From: Pseudomonas eucalypticola | GTDB lineage: Bacteria; Pseudomonadota; Gammaproteobacteria; Pseudomonadales; Pseudomonadaceae | Direction of reading: 5' to 3' | Length of the DNA stretch: 64,000 bases | Assembly: GCF_013374995.1 (NCBI RefSeq) | Contig: NZ_CP056030.1 | Location: forward strand, 186,001 to 250,000 | Shown here: positions 29,701 to 39,347 of the stretch, in pieces | How positions within the stretch are numbered: the stretch's first letter is position 1 | Layout of the letters: every line of letters starts with the position of its first letter | The notes under the pieces: model-generated | The model's input: the letters and a program-made list of their open reading frames with translations, nothing else | Databases searched by the model: none | Told to the model about the DNA's origin: nothing | Made by a program: the position numbers and the translations under genes

Positions 29701-30621
29701 TCAGCCCGCCTTGGCGGCAGGCTGGGCATCGATCTCGACGATGGTGTCGATCATCGCCCGCGCTGCCGGTGACAGCCGATACCCCATGCGGCTGACAATG
29801 CCGCAGCGGGCACTGAGGCTTTCCAGGTTCTGGGGCAGGTTGCGCCAGTGCAGCCGGCCCAATTGCAGGTCCTTGCCGTTCTCTTCGAAGCTCTCTTCGG
29901 TGGTCAGGCCGATGGCATCGGAGTCCAGCACGATCTTGACCAGCGCTGGCACGTGCTCAGTCTGGATATGCGGGCTGAAATCGGTCTTGCCGCTCAGGTT
30001 GGCGAGTAGCTTGCGCACGCCCGGCGGGATCAGCGCCGCGGCCAAGGGGTAGTCGAACAGGTCGTTGGTCGACAGGCTTTCCTTGGCCAGCAAGGGGTGC
30101 CCCGGCCTACAGAAGAATACCCCACGCTTGGGGGTCAGCTCCTGCGTCTGAAAATTGGGGTCGGCCTCGAAGTGGCGGATGTCGGCGATGAAGAACTCGA
30201 TCTCCTCGCGGCTCAACGCACGGCTAAGTTTCTCCCAGTTGTTCACCTCGAAGTACGTACGCACCTTGGGGTGTGCGCGCACGAAGCTCGACACTGCCTC
30301 GGGCACCAATCGCACTGCCGGCGCCGGGCCGCAGCCGAAGCGCAGCTCGCCGGCATCGAGCTTGGTCATCTGCGTGACTTCGCTGGCCAGCAGCGCCGCC
30401 CCCTGCACCAGGCTCAGCGCATGTTGCAGCACCACCATGCCTTCGGGCGTAGGCCGCAGGTCCTTGTTGGCGCGGTCCACCAGCACGCAGCCGAACTCTT
30501 GCTCCAGGCCTTGGATGCTGCGGCTGAAGGCTGGCTGGGTGATGCCCATGGCGTCGGCGGCACGGACAAAACTGCGGTGTTCGTTGAGCGCGATGAAGTA
30601 CCGCAGTTGGCGCAGGTCCAT
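29701..30621 (-). CDS. LysR-type regulator 1 of the sulfate-ester cluster
   Basis: About 306 residues from MDLRQLRYFIALNEHRSF at 30621, with GGGA six to seven bases upstream; ATGs at 30627 and 30636 are alternatives. N-terminal winged helix-turn-helix (ADAMGITQPAFSRSIQGLEQEFG), then a LysR substrate domain with the LRFGCGPAPA strand. It lies between atsR and divergent atsK and is a paralogue of the regulator at 34498 (shared FGCGPAPA, LLS-EEFEFFVADTRHFEADP-like segments). SftR, a LysR regulator of sulfate-ester genes in P. putida S-313, is the obvious candidate identity for one of the pair; which one is not decidable here. Confidence 0.85.
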   Translation of the reverse strand: MDLRQLRYFIALNEHRSFVRAADAMGITQPAFSRSIQGLEQEFGCVLVDRANKDLRPTPEGMVVLQHALSLVQGAALLASEVTQMTKLDAGELRFGCGPAPAVRLVPEAVSSFVRAHPKVRTYFEVNNWEKLSRALSREEIEFFIADIRHFEADPNFQTQELTPKRGVFFCRPGHPLLAKESLSTNDLFDYPLAAALIPPGVRKLLANLSGKTDFSPHIQTEHVPALVKIVLDSDAIGLTTEESFEENGKDLQLGRLHWRNLPQNLESLSARCGIVSRMGYRLSPAARAMIDTIVEIDAQPAAKAG

Positions 30622-30647
30622 ATGCATTCCCGGCATCTGAAAAATAG
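30622..30647 (-). promoter_or_regulatory. Sulfate-ester box D at the LysR-1 start
   Basis: ATGC-N7-GCAT (30622-30636) overlaps the regulator start codon, about 140 bp before atsK. On the minus strand it is preceded at the right distance by CTATTTTT, a weaker match to the GAATATTT half of boxes A-C. It may allow both autoregulation and atsK control. Confidence 0.45.
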
Positions 30648-30770
30648 GGCGAAGGTATTGGTACAGCGGGTGGGTGAAGGTTTTAAATGGAAGCTCTTAT
30701 TCCGTCAACGAAGCGTTGGTGATTTATCTAGAACCAATTCTTCTATACATAGAAAGATGAGGAGCTGACC

Positions 30771-31676
30771 ATGAGCAATGCCACTCTCGCTGCAAACGCC
30801 ACCGCCGTGGCGCTGGATATCCACCCGGTGGCCGGTCGCATCGGTGCCGAAATCCGCGGCATCACCCTGGGCGCCGACCTGGACGCTGCCACCGTGGCCG
30901 CCATTCAGGCTGCGCTGGTGCAGTACAAGGTGATCTTCTTCCGTGGTCAGACGCACCTGGATGACCAGAGCCAGGAAGCCTTTGCCCACCTGCTCGGCGA
31001 GCCAATCGCCCATCCCACCGTGCCGGTACGTGACGGCACCCGTTACCTGATGCAGCTCAGCGGCGCTGATGGCCAGCGGGCCAACTCGTGGCACACCGAT
31101 GTGACCTTCGTGGACGCTTATCCGAAGGCGTCCATCCTGCGCTCTGTCATCGCCCCTGCTTCAGGTGGCGACACCGTATGGGCCAACACCGCGGCCGCCT
31201 ACAACGAGCTGCCAGCCCCCCTGCAGGAGTTGGCGGACAAGCTCTGGGCAGTGCATAGCAACGAATACGATTACGCCACGGCCAAGCCGGACGTATCGGC
31301 CGAAAAAATTGAGCAGTACCGCAAGGTATTTACCTCCACGGTGTTCGAGACAGAGCACCCTGTGGTGCGCGTGCACCCCATCAGCGGCGAGAAAACCCTG
31401 CTGCTCGGCCATTTCGTCAAGCGCATTAAAGGCTATTCGGCCAGCGATTCGGCACACCTGTTCGCGGTGCTGCAAAGCCACGTGGTACGCCTGGAAAACA
31501 CCGTGCGCTGGCGCTGGGCGGCCGGTGACGTGGCCATCTGGGACAACCGCGCTACCCAGCACTATGCAGTGGACGACTATGGCACCCAGGAGCGCATCGT
31601 GCGCCGGGTGACCTTGCAGGGCGAAGTGCCGGTGGGTGTCGCCGGGCAACGCAGCGTGACCACCCGCGGCCTGTAG
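30771..31676 (+). CDS. atsK: Alkylsulfatase AtsK (Fe(II)/2-oxoglutarate dioxygenase)
   Basis: This is 301 residues, the length of P. putida S-313 AtsK, and very like it throughout. It cleaves medium-chain alkyl sulfates by hydroxylating the carbon next to the ester oxygen, giving an aldehyde and sulfate and consuming 2-oxoglutarate and O2. Iron ligands are H108 and D110 (NSWHTD) and H264 (ATQHYAV). 2-Oxoglutarate is held by R275 (ERIVRR). TauD family. It has only one internal Met and no Cys. GAGGAG precedes the ATG. TTATTCC (30697-30703) upstream may be a CysB half-site. It is convergent with the second sulfatase. Confidence 0.96.
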   Translation: MSNATLAANATAVALDIHPVAGRIGAEIRGITLGADLDAATVAAIQAALVQYKVIFFRGQTHLDDQSQEAFAHLLGEPIAHPTVPVRDGTRYLMQLSGADGQRANSWHTDVTFVDAYPKASILRSVIAPASGGDTVWANTAAAYNELPAPLQELADKLWAVHSNEYDYATAKPDVSAEKIEQYRKVFTSTVFETEHPVVRVHPISGEKTLLLGHFVKRIKGYSASDSAHLFAVLQSHVVRLENTVRWRWAAGDVAIWDNRATQHYAVDDYGTQERIVRRVTLQGEVPVGVAGQRSVTTRGL

Positions 31677-31695
31677 AAGGGCGGTACGGCGTCTG

Positions 31696-33300
31696 TCACC
31701 AGACGCCGATCGGCACCAGTTTTTCGGTTTCCGGCTCGCCATAGCGGAAGCGCTTGCCGCGCAGGTCGATCTCCTGGTTGCTGATGGTGGTACGGCGTTT
31801 CAACCCGCGCAGCCAATCGAACAGATAGCCCTGGTGTTGCTCGCGGACTGCGGCGAACGCCGGATCGGTGCCCAGGTCGTGCAGCTCCTGGGGGTCTTCC
31901 TGCAGGTCGAACAACTGCGGCCGGTAACCGTCGTAAGCCAGGTACTTGAAGCGTTCGCTGCGCACCATGTACATGCGGCAGCGGTCGATCGCCTGGCCCA
32001 GGCGCTCGCGGGCGGGGGCCTGGAACGCATAGTCATACTCGGCCACGGCGAAATCACGCCAGGCCGGTTGCTGGCCATGCAACAGCGGGATCAGCGAACG
32101 CCCTTCCAGGCGGTGGTCGGCAGCGGGTAGCCCCAGCGCGTCGAGGAAGGTGGGCAGGGCATCGATGGTTTCGGCCAGGTGTTCGTCCACCGTGCCACGG
32201 GTCACGTCGGCCTGGGGGCGGGGGTCGCGCACGATCAATGGCACCCCTACCGCCGGTTCCAGCAAGAACTCCTTTTCGCCCAGGAAGTGGTCGCCCAGGT
32301 AATCACCATGGTCACTGGTGAACACGATCAGGGTGTCGTCCCAGCGGCCGTTGCTTTGCATGAAGTCGAACAGGCGCCCCAATTGATCATCTACCTGCTT
32401 GATCAGGCCCATGTAGGTAGGGATCACGTTCAGGCGCACTTCTTCGCGGGAGAAATTCAGGCTCTCCTCGTGCTGGCGGAAGGCGTTGTACACCGGGTGA
32501 TCGTTTTCGGCTCCCGGCGCTGGGCGCACGGCGGGCAGTACCTGGTCTTTGCTGTACAGCGCGTGGTAGGGCGCCGGTGCTATGTAGGGCCAGTGAGGTT
32601 TGATGTACGAGAGATGCAGGCACCAGGGTTGCTCACCCTGTTCACCGATGAAGTCGATGGCGCGGTCGGTGGTATAGACGGTTTCCGAGTGCTGCTCGGG
32701 AATGCGCGCCGGCAGGTGCGCGTTGCGCATCTTCCAGCCGCTGAGGATTTCGCCGTTGTCGCCTTCGGCGGCGTTGGCCCAGTCGTGCCACGGGTTGCGG
32801 CCTTCGAAGCCCAGGCCACGCAGGTGGTGGGTGTAGGGCGAGCCTTCACGTTTGCTGTCGAAGATCGGGTCGTCGGGGAACAGACCGTCATGGCGGAAAT
32901 AGGCCTCGAAACCTACCTCATTCAACTGCTCGGCCTCGCTGCTGCCCGGTGTCATGGCCAGGCGCTGCTGCGCGTCGGTGTTGGGCGTGGCGTGGGTCTT
33001 GCCCACCAGCGCGGTACGGATACCCGCGGGGCGCAGGTAATCGCCGAGGGTGAATTCATCCAGCGGCAGCGGCACGCCATTCCATGCCACCTGGTGGCTG
33101 CTGACGTAACGGCCGGTGTAGGCCGACATGCGCGACGGCCCGCAGATGGTGCCTTGGGTATAGGCACGGGTGAAGCGCACGCCAGCCGCGGCCAGGCGGT
33201 CGATGTTAGGGGTATGCAAGTGCGGGTGGCCGTAGCACGACAGGTAGTCGCGGCGCAGCTGGTCGCACATGATATACAGCACGTTCTTGATGGCGGTCAT
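31696..33300 (-). CDS. Second sulfatase, phosphonate monoesterase-like
   Basis: This is 534 residues from MTAIKNVLYIMCDQLRRD at 33300; the 17 codons upstream overlap no ribosome site. It is cytoplasmic. The formylglycine motif CGPSRMSAYTGRY starts at Cys53, and metal ligands include CDQLRRDY (Asp13) and TSDHGDYLGDH. The sequence style is that of the choline-sulfatase/phosphonate-monoester-hydrolase branch, clearly different from AtsA. Substrate is therefore open: alkyl or aryl sulfate, or phosphonate monoester. It is 14 bp downstream of the second binding-protein gene, forming a two-gene operon in the sulfate-ester cluster, which favours sulfate esters. Confidence 0.88.
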   Translation of the reverse strand: MTAIKNVLYIMCDQLRRDYLSCYGHPHLHTPNIDRLAAAGVRFTRAYTQGTICGPSRMSAYTGRYVSSHQVAWNGVPLPLDEFTLGDYLRPAGIRTALVGKTHATPNTDAQQRLAMTPGSSEAEQLNEVGFEAYFRHDGLFPDDPIFDSKREGSPYTHHLRGLGFEGRNPWHDWANAAEGDNGEILSGWKMRNAHLPARIPEQHSETVYTTDRAIDFIGEQGEQPWCLHLSYIKPHWPYIAPAPYHALYSKDQVLPAVRPAPGAENDHPVYNAFRQHEESLNFSREEVRLNVIPTYMGLIKQVDDQLGRLFDFMQSNGRWDDTLIVFTSDHGDYLGDHFLGEKEFLLEPAVGVPLIVRDPRPQADVTRGTVDEHLAETIDALPTFLDALGLPAADHRLEGRSLIPLLHGQQPAWRDFAVAEYDYAFQAPARERLGQAIDRCRMYMVRSERFKYLAYDGYRPQLFDLQEDPQELHDLGTDPAFAAVREQHQGYLFDWLRGLKRRTTISNQEIDLRGKRFRYGEPETEKLVPIGVW

Positions 33301-33314
33301 GGATATACCTGGGG

Positions 33315-34364
33315 TCAGAGGGCTTTGCCGTTGGCGTCGAAGGCGGGCCACAGGCTGCCGATTTTCAGCTGTTCGATGGCGGCGTCGACGAAGCGGGGTT
33401 CCACCCAGTCGGCGGTATCGAAGGTACGGCGTACCAGGCCAAGGGCCTTGGCCTGTTCAACGCTGTCCTGCAGGCTGGCACGCAGGAACGGGTCGATGCG
33501 TGGCGATTCGCGGAAGGCCAGGTTGTCGCCCTTGGCTTCCTGCTCGAACAGCGTGGCGGGGATGGCGCTCTGTTCGGCCATCTGCTGGTTATAGGCTGGC
33601 TGGTTCCGGGTGTCGGTCAACCACGCGGCGTTCTTGACCAGCACGGTGACCAGGCGCTGGGTCAGGTCGGGGTGCTGGTCGATGAACGCCTGGGTGGCGA
33701 CCAGTCCCGCCTGGGTGGTCGCCAGGGGTGGCAGTTGCTTGGTGCTCAAGGGGAACTGGATGCCTTTCGGGCCCAGGGCGAGAATGCCCATGCCTGACCA
33801 GGTGGCGTCGATCTGCCCGCTGGCCAGGGCGGCGCGGGCCGCGCTCCAGTCCAGGCTGATGATCTGCAGGTCATGTTCCTTCAAGCCCTGGCTTTGCAGC
33901 GCACGGCCGAACGACAGCTGGTCAGCGGTGCCACGGTAGACTGCCACGCGCTTGCCCTTGAGGTCGGCCAGGCTGTGGATGTCCGCGTTAGGGGCCGTGG
34001 CCAAATACATGTTGTTGCCCCTGGCGCCCAGCAGCAGGCGGGTGGGCAGGCCACTGGAGCGGCCGATGATCGCGGCCAGGTCGCCGAGCCAGGCGAAGTC
34101 CAGTTGCTGGTTGGCGAGCGCTTCGTTGACGGCCGGGCCGGCGCCTTTGAAGAAGTGCCACTCGACCTTCACGCCGTCGGCAGCGAATTCCTTTTCCAGC
34201 TGCTGCTGGATATGCGCCATGCCCACCGGCCCGGCAATGAACGGCGTGGTGCCGGCGCCCTGGTCAGGCGAGCCAATGCGAATGGTCACCGGGTCCGCTG
34301 CGTGGGTCTGGCCGAGCAGGGCGGCCAGTACTAGGCCAAGCAAGGGTCTGAAGCGTTTTCTCAT
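33315..34364 (-). CDS. Second periplasmic sulfate-ester-binding protein
   Basis: This is 349 residues with a signal peptide ending QTHA-AD (about 22). It is a paralogue of AtsR: both share the EWHFFKGAGPAVNEALANQQLDFAWLGDLAAI region, LKGKRVAVYRGTADQLSFG and the closing FDTADWV. It would bind a different sulfonated or sulfated ligand. No permease or ATPase accompanies it, so it probably docks on AtsBC. It has four Met and no Cys after the signal. Transcribed with the second sulfatase. Confidence 0.88.
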   Translation of the reverse strand: MRKRFRPLLGLVLAALLGQTHAADPVTIRIGSPDQGAGTTPFIAGPVGMAHIQQQLEKEFAADGVKVEWHFFKGAGPAVNEALANQQLDFAWLGDLAAIIGRSSGLPTRLLLGARGNNMYLATAPNADIHSLADLKGKRVAVYRGTADQLSFGRALQSQGLKEHDLQIISLDWSAARAALASGQIDATWSGMGILALGPKGIQFPLSTKQLPPLATTQAGLVATQAFIDQHPDLTQRLVTVLVKNAAWLTDTRNQPAYNQQMAEQSAIPATLFEQEAKGDNLAFRESPRIDPFLRASLQDSVEQAKALGLVRRTFDTADWVEPRFVDAAIEQLKIGSLWPAFDANGKAL

Positions 34365-34445
34365 GGGCCTTCCTGATTGCGCAAGTCACTGGAAAATGAG
34401 GACTATTTCGCGTTCAGGCAGGGGTATTCGGCAAGCGCATTCAAT

Positions 34446-34473
34446 GAATACTTTGTATGCATGCAGTGCATGG
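34446..34473 (+). promoter_or_regulatory. Sulfate-ester box C
   Basis: GAATACTT-N3-ATGC-N7-GCATGG, the same 28-bp layout as boxes A and B. It lies 82 bp upstream of the second binding-protein gene, which is transcribed leftward. Confidence 0.6.
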
Positions 34474-34497
34474 CGCTGCGCGCCCTCAGCGCCGAGG

Positions 34498-35448
34498 TCA
34501 TACCGCCAGGTTGTGAATCTCGTAGCCCGCCGCAGGCTCATCTTCGTCATCTACCCGCTTGATTTCTTCGATCATTGCCTCGGCCAACGGCGACAACCGA
34601 TACCCCGCGCGGCTGACGATGCCGTAGCGGGTGTAGAGCTCTTCGCGCTGCTCATCCAACCCCTCGACCCGCAGGCGCACCAGTTCACCCCGGGCGCCAT
34701 GGCCGCCGTCGCGGTAGGTGCCGCTGATGCCCACGGCGTCCGAGCGCAACACCACGTTCAGCAGGGCAAAACTGCTCTCGCATTCCACGTTCGGGGTGAA
34801 GTCCGGCCGGCCACTGAGGTCGGCCAACACTTTGCGCAGGTTGGGAGGGCGCACGGTGGCGGCCATCGGGTAGCTGAGCAGTTGTTCGGCAGTCACCGTT
34901 TCCTGCTGGGCCAGCGGATGACCCGCGCGGCAGCAAAAATGCCAGCGACGCGGGCGCAGCCGGTGGGTCCGGTAATCGGGGTCGGCTTCGAACTGGCGGG
35001 TGTCGGCAACGAAAAATTCGAATTCCTCGCTCAGCAGGCGCTTGCTCAGGCTGTGCCAGTCGTCGATGTGGAATTGCACCCGCGCCTTGGGATATCGCCC
35101 GATGAAGCTGCCCACGGCAGCTGGTACCAGGCCCGCGGCGGGCGCCGGGCCACAGCCGAAGCGCAGCTCGCCCGCCTCCAGGCCATTGAACTGGCTGATC
35201 TCGTTGCTCAGTTGCCGCGCTCCGCTGACCAGCCGGCGGGCGTGTTCGAGCACGACCTGCCCCTGCTTGGTGGGCGGCAGATCTTTGCGCCCGCGGTCCA
35301 CCAGCTGGCAGCCGACACTGTGCTCCAGGGCCTGGATGCTACGGCTAAAGGCCGATTGCGAAAGGTTCACGGCCACGGCGGCGGCCACGAAGCTGCGGTG
35401 CTCGGCGAGCGCGATCAAGTGGCGAAGTTGGCGCAGGTCTATATGCAT
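34498..35448 (-). CDS. LysR-type regulator 2 of the sulfate-ester cluster
   Basis: This is 316 residues starting MHIDLRQLRHLIALAEHRSF. The winged helix-turn-helix reads VAVNLSQSAFSRSIQALEHSVG and the effector domain contains LRFGCGPAPAAGLVP. It is a paralogue of the regulator at 29701 and divergent from the TonB-dependent receptor (167 bp between starts). Known LysR logic suggests it controls the receptor in response to a sulfate ester or sulfate-derived signal. It keeps several Cys, unlike the transport proteins. A SftR identity is possible. Confidence 0.85.
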   Translation of the reverse strand: MHIDLRQLRHLIALAEHRSFVAAAVAVNLSQSAFSRSIQALEHSVGCQLVDRGRKDLPPTKQGQVVLEHARRLVSGARQLSNEISQFNGLEAGELRFGCGPAPAAGLVPAAVGSFIGRYPKARVQFHIDDWHSLSKRLLSEEFEFFVADTRQFEADPDYRTHRLRPRRWHFCCRAGHPLAQQETVTAEQLLSYPMAATVRPPNLRKVLADLSGRPDFTPNVECESSFALLNVVLRSDAVGISGTYRDGGHGARGELVRLRVEGLDEQREELYTRYGIVSRAGYRLSPLAEAMIEEIKRVDDEDEPAAGYEIHNLAV

Positions 35449-35473
35449 TTTTCACATTAAAAGTATCGGGCAA

Positions 35474-35499
35474 ATGCATTTGCTATGCATCCGGTGCAC
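35474..35499 (+). promoter_or_regulatory. Sulfate-ester box E upstream of the receptor
   Basis: ATGC-N7-GCAC (35485-35499), preceded at the same offset by ATGCATTT, is a degenerate copy of boxes A-C. A separate palindrome CAAATGCATTTG (35471-35482) overlaps it. Located between divergent lysR-2 and the receptor gene. Confidence 0.4.
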
Positions 35500-35615
35500 T
35501 CCTTATAAAGGCAATCACTTATGCAGTAAATCTCTAGAAAAACATATGCAAATAACAGAAAGGAATATGCGGAGTCGTTGACCGCTTCCCGATTCCTTCA
35601 CCCAGGAGCCGTATC

Positions 35616-37976
35616 ATGAGTAGCCCGTCACCGTTGTCCGTTCCCACCTCGGCCAGGCTCAAGCGCCTGCCGTTGGCATTGCTGCTGGCTGGCAGCGCCA
35701 GTTTTTCCCTGGCCCACGCGGCTGACGAGGTGGCGGCGGCCAGTGTGGCGGCGCCTGCCGCCCAGGATGACGGCGCCCACCTGAAGACGGTAACGGTGAC
35801 CGCTCGGCGCCGCGAAGAAAGCGCCCAGGACGTGCCCACGCCGATCAGCACCGTGGATGGCAGCACCCTGGAAAGCCAACATGTGTACCGCATCCAGGAC
35901 TTGCAGCAGCTGGTGCCCAGCGTCAACGTGGCCTTCATGCATGCGCGCCAGTCCAGCGTGTCGATCCGCGGCCTTGGCAACAACCCGGCCAGTGACGGCC
36001 TGGAAGGCAGCGTCGGCCTTTACATCGACAACGTCTACCTCGGGCGCCCGGGGATGGCCGTGTTCGACCTTATGGACATTGACCAGTTGGCTGTGCTGCG
36101 CGGCCCGCAGGGCACGCTGTTCGGCAAGAACACCACGGCGGGGGTGATCAACATCACCACCCGCGCGCCGAGCTTCACCCCTGAGCGCACCATCGAAAGC
36201 TCGGTGGGCCAGCACGGCTACGTGCAGACCAAGGGCACTATTTCCGGCCCCATCACCGACGAACTGGCCGGGCGCCTCTCGGTGTACCGCAGCGACAGCG
36301 GCGGCACCATCACCAACGAGGAAAACGGCCACAAGCTGGGCGGTGGCGAGCGCGACGGCCTGCGTGGGCAATTGCTGTTCAAGCCCAACGAAGACTTCAG
36401 CCTGCGCGCCATCGTCGACTACAACGAGGAAGACTCCAGCTCGGGTACCCGCACGCTATTCAGCACCGGGCCGACGGTCAATGGCGTCAACCTCTACGAG
36501 ACCCGCGCCGCGGCGGCCGGGGCTACCCTGGTCAACCCGCGCTCGCGCAAGGTGAACCTGGACAGCGACCAGCACGTGACCGTGCACCAGGGCGGCGGCT
36601 CGGTGGAAGCCAACTGGAAGCTGCCGAGCGATTTCACCCTGACATCCATCAGCTCGTATCGCTTCTGGAACTTCACCCCGCGCAACGATGACGGCCTGAA
36701 CGTCCCGGCCTCGTACAACGCTGGCGTGTCGGTGGAAGACAAGCAATGGTCCCAGGAATTTCGCCTGGCATCGCCCACCGGCGGCCCGTTCGACTATGTG
36801 CTGGGTGCCTACTATTTCGGCTCCAAGACTGACAACAAGTCGTTCTCGTATTACGGCCCGCAGGCTGATATCTGGAACGGTACGGCCACCGGCGCGCTGG
36901 CCAACGTGACCAGCATTGGCCGCGGTCACATCGACACCGACAGCTTCGCACTATTTGCTCAGGGCACCTGGCACCTCACGCCCAAGCTGGATTTGACCGC
37001 CGGTATTCGCGGCACCTACGAGGAGAAAAGCGCCACTGTCGAGCGCGATGCCCCGGTAGGCGGCGCCGCAGTTACCGGTGCTGCGCTGGCGGCACGCAAC
37101 GGGCGCGTCGGTGCCTACGATTCCGGCGACCTGAGCCTCTACAGCGCCAGCCCATCAGGCATGGTCAACCTCAGCTACCACTTCACCGACGACCTGATGG
37201 GCTATGCAACCTTGTCCCACGGCGAGAAATCGGGGGGTGTGAACCTGGCGGTGGGCAGTGCGCCCACGGCCGGCGCCGACTCGCTGCTGATTGGCTCCGA
37301 GCGCGCCAACGATGCCGAGCTGGGGGTCAAGAGCACGTTGTGGGATCGCCGTCTGTTACTCAACGCCAACCTGTTCTGGACCACGGTCAACGGTTACCAG
37401 GCCAACGCCTACGACTCCACCAACCGAGTGTCGTACCTGACCAACGCCGGCACTGTCCGCTCCCGTGGCCTTGAACTGGACGGCACGGTTATCCCGGTCA
37501 AGGGCCTGACCCTGAACTTCAACGGTTCGTACAACGACGTCCGTTACATGTCCTACAAGGATGCCCCATGCCCGCCGGAAGTCAGCGAGCAGACCGGCGC
37601 GCCTGCTTCGTGCAGCCTGTCCGGCCATCAGGTGGCGGGCGCGTCGAAATACGTGTTCAACACCAACGGCGAATACAAGTGGAACTGGGATAACGGCCTG
37701 GAAGAGTACGTCACCGGCAGCTACTCCTACCGCTCCCACGCCGTGGGCACCCTGGAAGATTCGGATTACGCGCAGATTCCCGGCTATAGCCTGGTCAACC
37801 TCAGCACCGGCTTTCGCGGCAACCTCGGCCAAGGCCAGTGGGATGTCTCGCTGTGGCTGAAGAACGCCTTCGACAAGACCTACTACACCACCCTTTGGGC
37901 CGAAGGTAACGGTGGCTACAGCGGCGTGCTCGGCGACCCGCGCACCCTGGGCGTGACCGCCCGCTATGACTTCTGA
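35616..37976 (+). CDS. sftP: TonB-dependent outer-membrane receptor, SftP-like
   Basis: This is 786 residues. Signal peptide ends AHA-AD (about 36). Next come the TonB box (KTVTVTARRREESAQDVP, about 57-74), the plug (VSIRGLGNNP, LRGPQGTLFGKNTTAGVINI) and a C-terminal beta-barrel ending in the usual ARYDF. The closest theme is receptors with a plug like FyuA/FecA, but its place suggests it takes up sulfate esters, as proposed for SftP of P. putida S-313. An arylsulfotransferase-family gene follows after 20 bp. Only about six Met and two Cys in the mature chain. Confidence 0.85.
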   Translation: MSSPSPLSVPTSARLKRLPLALLLAGSASFSLAHAADEVAAASVAAPAAQDDGAHLKTVTVTARRREESAQDVPTPISTVDGSTLESQHVYRIQDLQQLVPSVNVAFMHARQSSVSIRGLGNNPASDGLEGSVGLYIDNVYLGRPGMAVFDLMDIDQLAVLRGPQGTLFGKNTTAGVINITTRAPSFTPERTIESSVGQHGYVQTKGTISGPITDELAGRLSVYRSDSGGTITNEENGHKLGGGERDGLRGQLLFKPNEDFSLRAIVDYNEEDSSSGTRTLFSTGPTVNGVNLYETRAAAAGATLVNPRSRKVNLDSDQHVTVHQGGGSVEANWKLPSDFTLTSISSYRFWNFTPRNDDGLNVPASYNAGVSVEDKQWSQEFRLASPTGGPFDYVLGAYYFGSKTDNKSFSYYGPQADIWNGTATGALANVTSIGRGHIDTDSFALFAQGTWHLTPKLDLTAGIRGTYEEKSATVERDAPVGGAAVTGAALAARNGRVGAYDSGDLSLYSASPSGMVNLSYHFTDDLMGYATLSHGEKSGGVNLAVGSAPTAGADSLLIGSERANDAELGVKSTLWDRRLLLNANLFWTTVNGYQANAYDSTNRVSYLTNAGTVRSRGLELDGTVIPVKGLTLNFNGSYNDVRYMSYKDAPCPPEVSEQTGAPASCSLSGHQVAGASKYVFNTNGEYKWNWDNGLEEYVTGSYSYRSHAVGTLEDSDYAQIPGYSLVNLSTGFRGNLGQGQWDVSLWLKNAFDKTYYTTLWAEGNGGYSGVLGDPRTLGVTARYDF

Positions 37977-37996
37977 CAACAATAAGGAGCGTAACC

Positions 37997-39331
37997 ATGA
38001 AAGCATTCAAGGCAACCCTGCTGGCCAGCGCCGTGCTGGCCTGCACCGCTCACGCCGCGCCCAGCGTGTACCCCACCGGCGTGACCCGCTACGACCCGGC
38101 CAAGGCCTACAACCAATACGTGATCTTCGCAGGCGCCGACAAGCAGACGCACCTCATCGACATGGACGGCAATGAGGTCAAGAACTGGCCGTACAACGGT
38201 TTTCCCTCGGCCATCATCGACCCGAAACTGGTGGGTGGCGAGCGCGGCCATGTACTGCTGCAACTTTCCGACAAGGCACCCGGGCCGCTGGGCGCGGCGG
38301 GCAATGGCCTGGCCAACCAGAGCGTCGGTGAGCTGGACTGGAGCGGCAAGGTGCTGTGGCAGTGGGGCGACAAGGCCCCTGGCGGCGCCGCGCAACAGCA
38401 CCACGACCAGCGCCGCCTGAGCAACGGCAACACCCTGGTACTGGCCAACAAGGTGCACAAGGTGGCGGGCTTTAAGGTGCCCGAGTTGATCGATGACGTG
38501 GTCTACGAGGTCGACCCCCAGGGCCAGGTGAAATGGCAGTGGCTGGCCAGTGACCACCTGACCGAGTTCGGCTTTACCCCCGCGCAATTGAAGCTGGTGC
38601 GCGCCACCGATAATCCTGACTACCTGCACATCAATAACCTCAGCGTGGTGGGGCCGAACAAGTGGTTCGATGGCGGCGACAAGCGTTTCGCCCCGGACAA
38701 TCTGCTGCTGGATTCACGCAACTCCAACTTCATCGCCATCATCGACAAGGCCAGCGGCAAGGTGGTGTGGCACCTGGGCCCGAACCTGCCGAACCTGAAC
38801 CCCAAGACCGCGCAGCAGTTGCCGCGCCCCGTGGACCAGTTCGTCGGCCAGCATGATGCCCACATCATCCCGGCCGGGCTTCCGGGTGCCGGCAACCTGC
38901 TGGTGTTCGACAACCAGGGCACTGCGGGCTACCCGTCGGCGCCCCTTGGGCTCACCCCTGGCTCGCGGGTGCTGGAGATCGACCCTATCAAGCAGCAGGT
39001 GGTGTGGCAGTACAGCGCGGCCAGTTCCAAGCAGCCTTCCTGGGACTTCTACAGCTCCTTCATCAGCAGTGCCCGGCGGCTTCCAAACGGCAACACGCTG
39101 ATCGACGAGGGCATGAACGGGCGTTTCTTCCAGGTCACCGACAAGGGCGAGATCGTATGGGAATACGTCAGCCCTTATCAGGGCAAGGCGCCAGGCAGCG
39201 AGGCTGTGAGCAATTGGGTGTATCGCGCGCTGCCGGTGAGCTATGACTGGGTGCCGGAAGGTACGCCTCATGGCGAAACCGCTGTGGCCGCGCCCGAGAC
39301 GACGCTGAAAAACGCCAGCGCCAGCCGCTGA
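37997..39331 (+). CDS. Periplasmic arylsulfotransferase-family protein
   Basis: This is 444 residues. Signal peptide ends AHA-APSVYP (about 21). The body is a bladed beta-propeller of the arylsulfotransferase (ASST) type: repeated GNTLVLANK, GNLLVFDNQG and GNTLIDEGMNGRFFQV strands, and His-rich active-site-like segments QQHHDQRRL and GQHDAHIIPAG. ASST moves sulfuryl groups from a phenyl sulfate to another phenol without PAPS. It is shorter than E. coli ASST. The mature chain has two Met and no Cys. It follows the receptor in the same operon. A sulfuryl-transfer or ligand-holding role in the periplasm is inferred. Confidence 0.82.
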   Translation: MKAFKATLLASAVLACTAHAAPSVYPTGVTRYDPAKAYNQYVIFAGADKQTHLIDMDGNEVKNWPYNGFPSAIIDPKLVGGERGHVLLQLSDKAPGPLGAAGNGLANQSVGELDWSGKVLWQWGDKAPGGAAQQHHDQRRLSNGNTLVLANKVHKVAGFKVPELIDDVVYEVDPQGQVKWQWLASDHLTEFGFTPAQLKLVRATDNPDYLHINNLSVVGPNKWFDGGDKRFAPDNLLLDSRNSNFIAIIDKASGKVVWHLGPNLPNLNPKTAQQLPRPVDQFVGQHDAHIIPAGLPGAGNLLVFDNQGTAGYPSAPLGLTPGSRVLEIDPIKQQVVWQYSAASSKQPSWDFYSSFISSARRLPNGNTLIDEGMNGRFFQVTDKGEIVWEYVSPYQGKAPGSEAVSNWVYRALPVSYDWVPEGTPHGETAVAAPETTLKNASASR

Positions 39332-39347
39332 AATCCATGCCTTTTCC

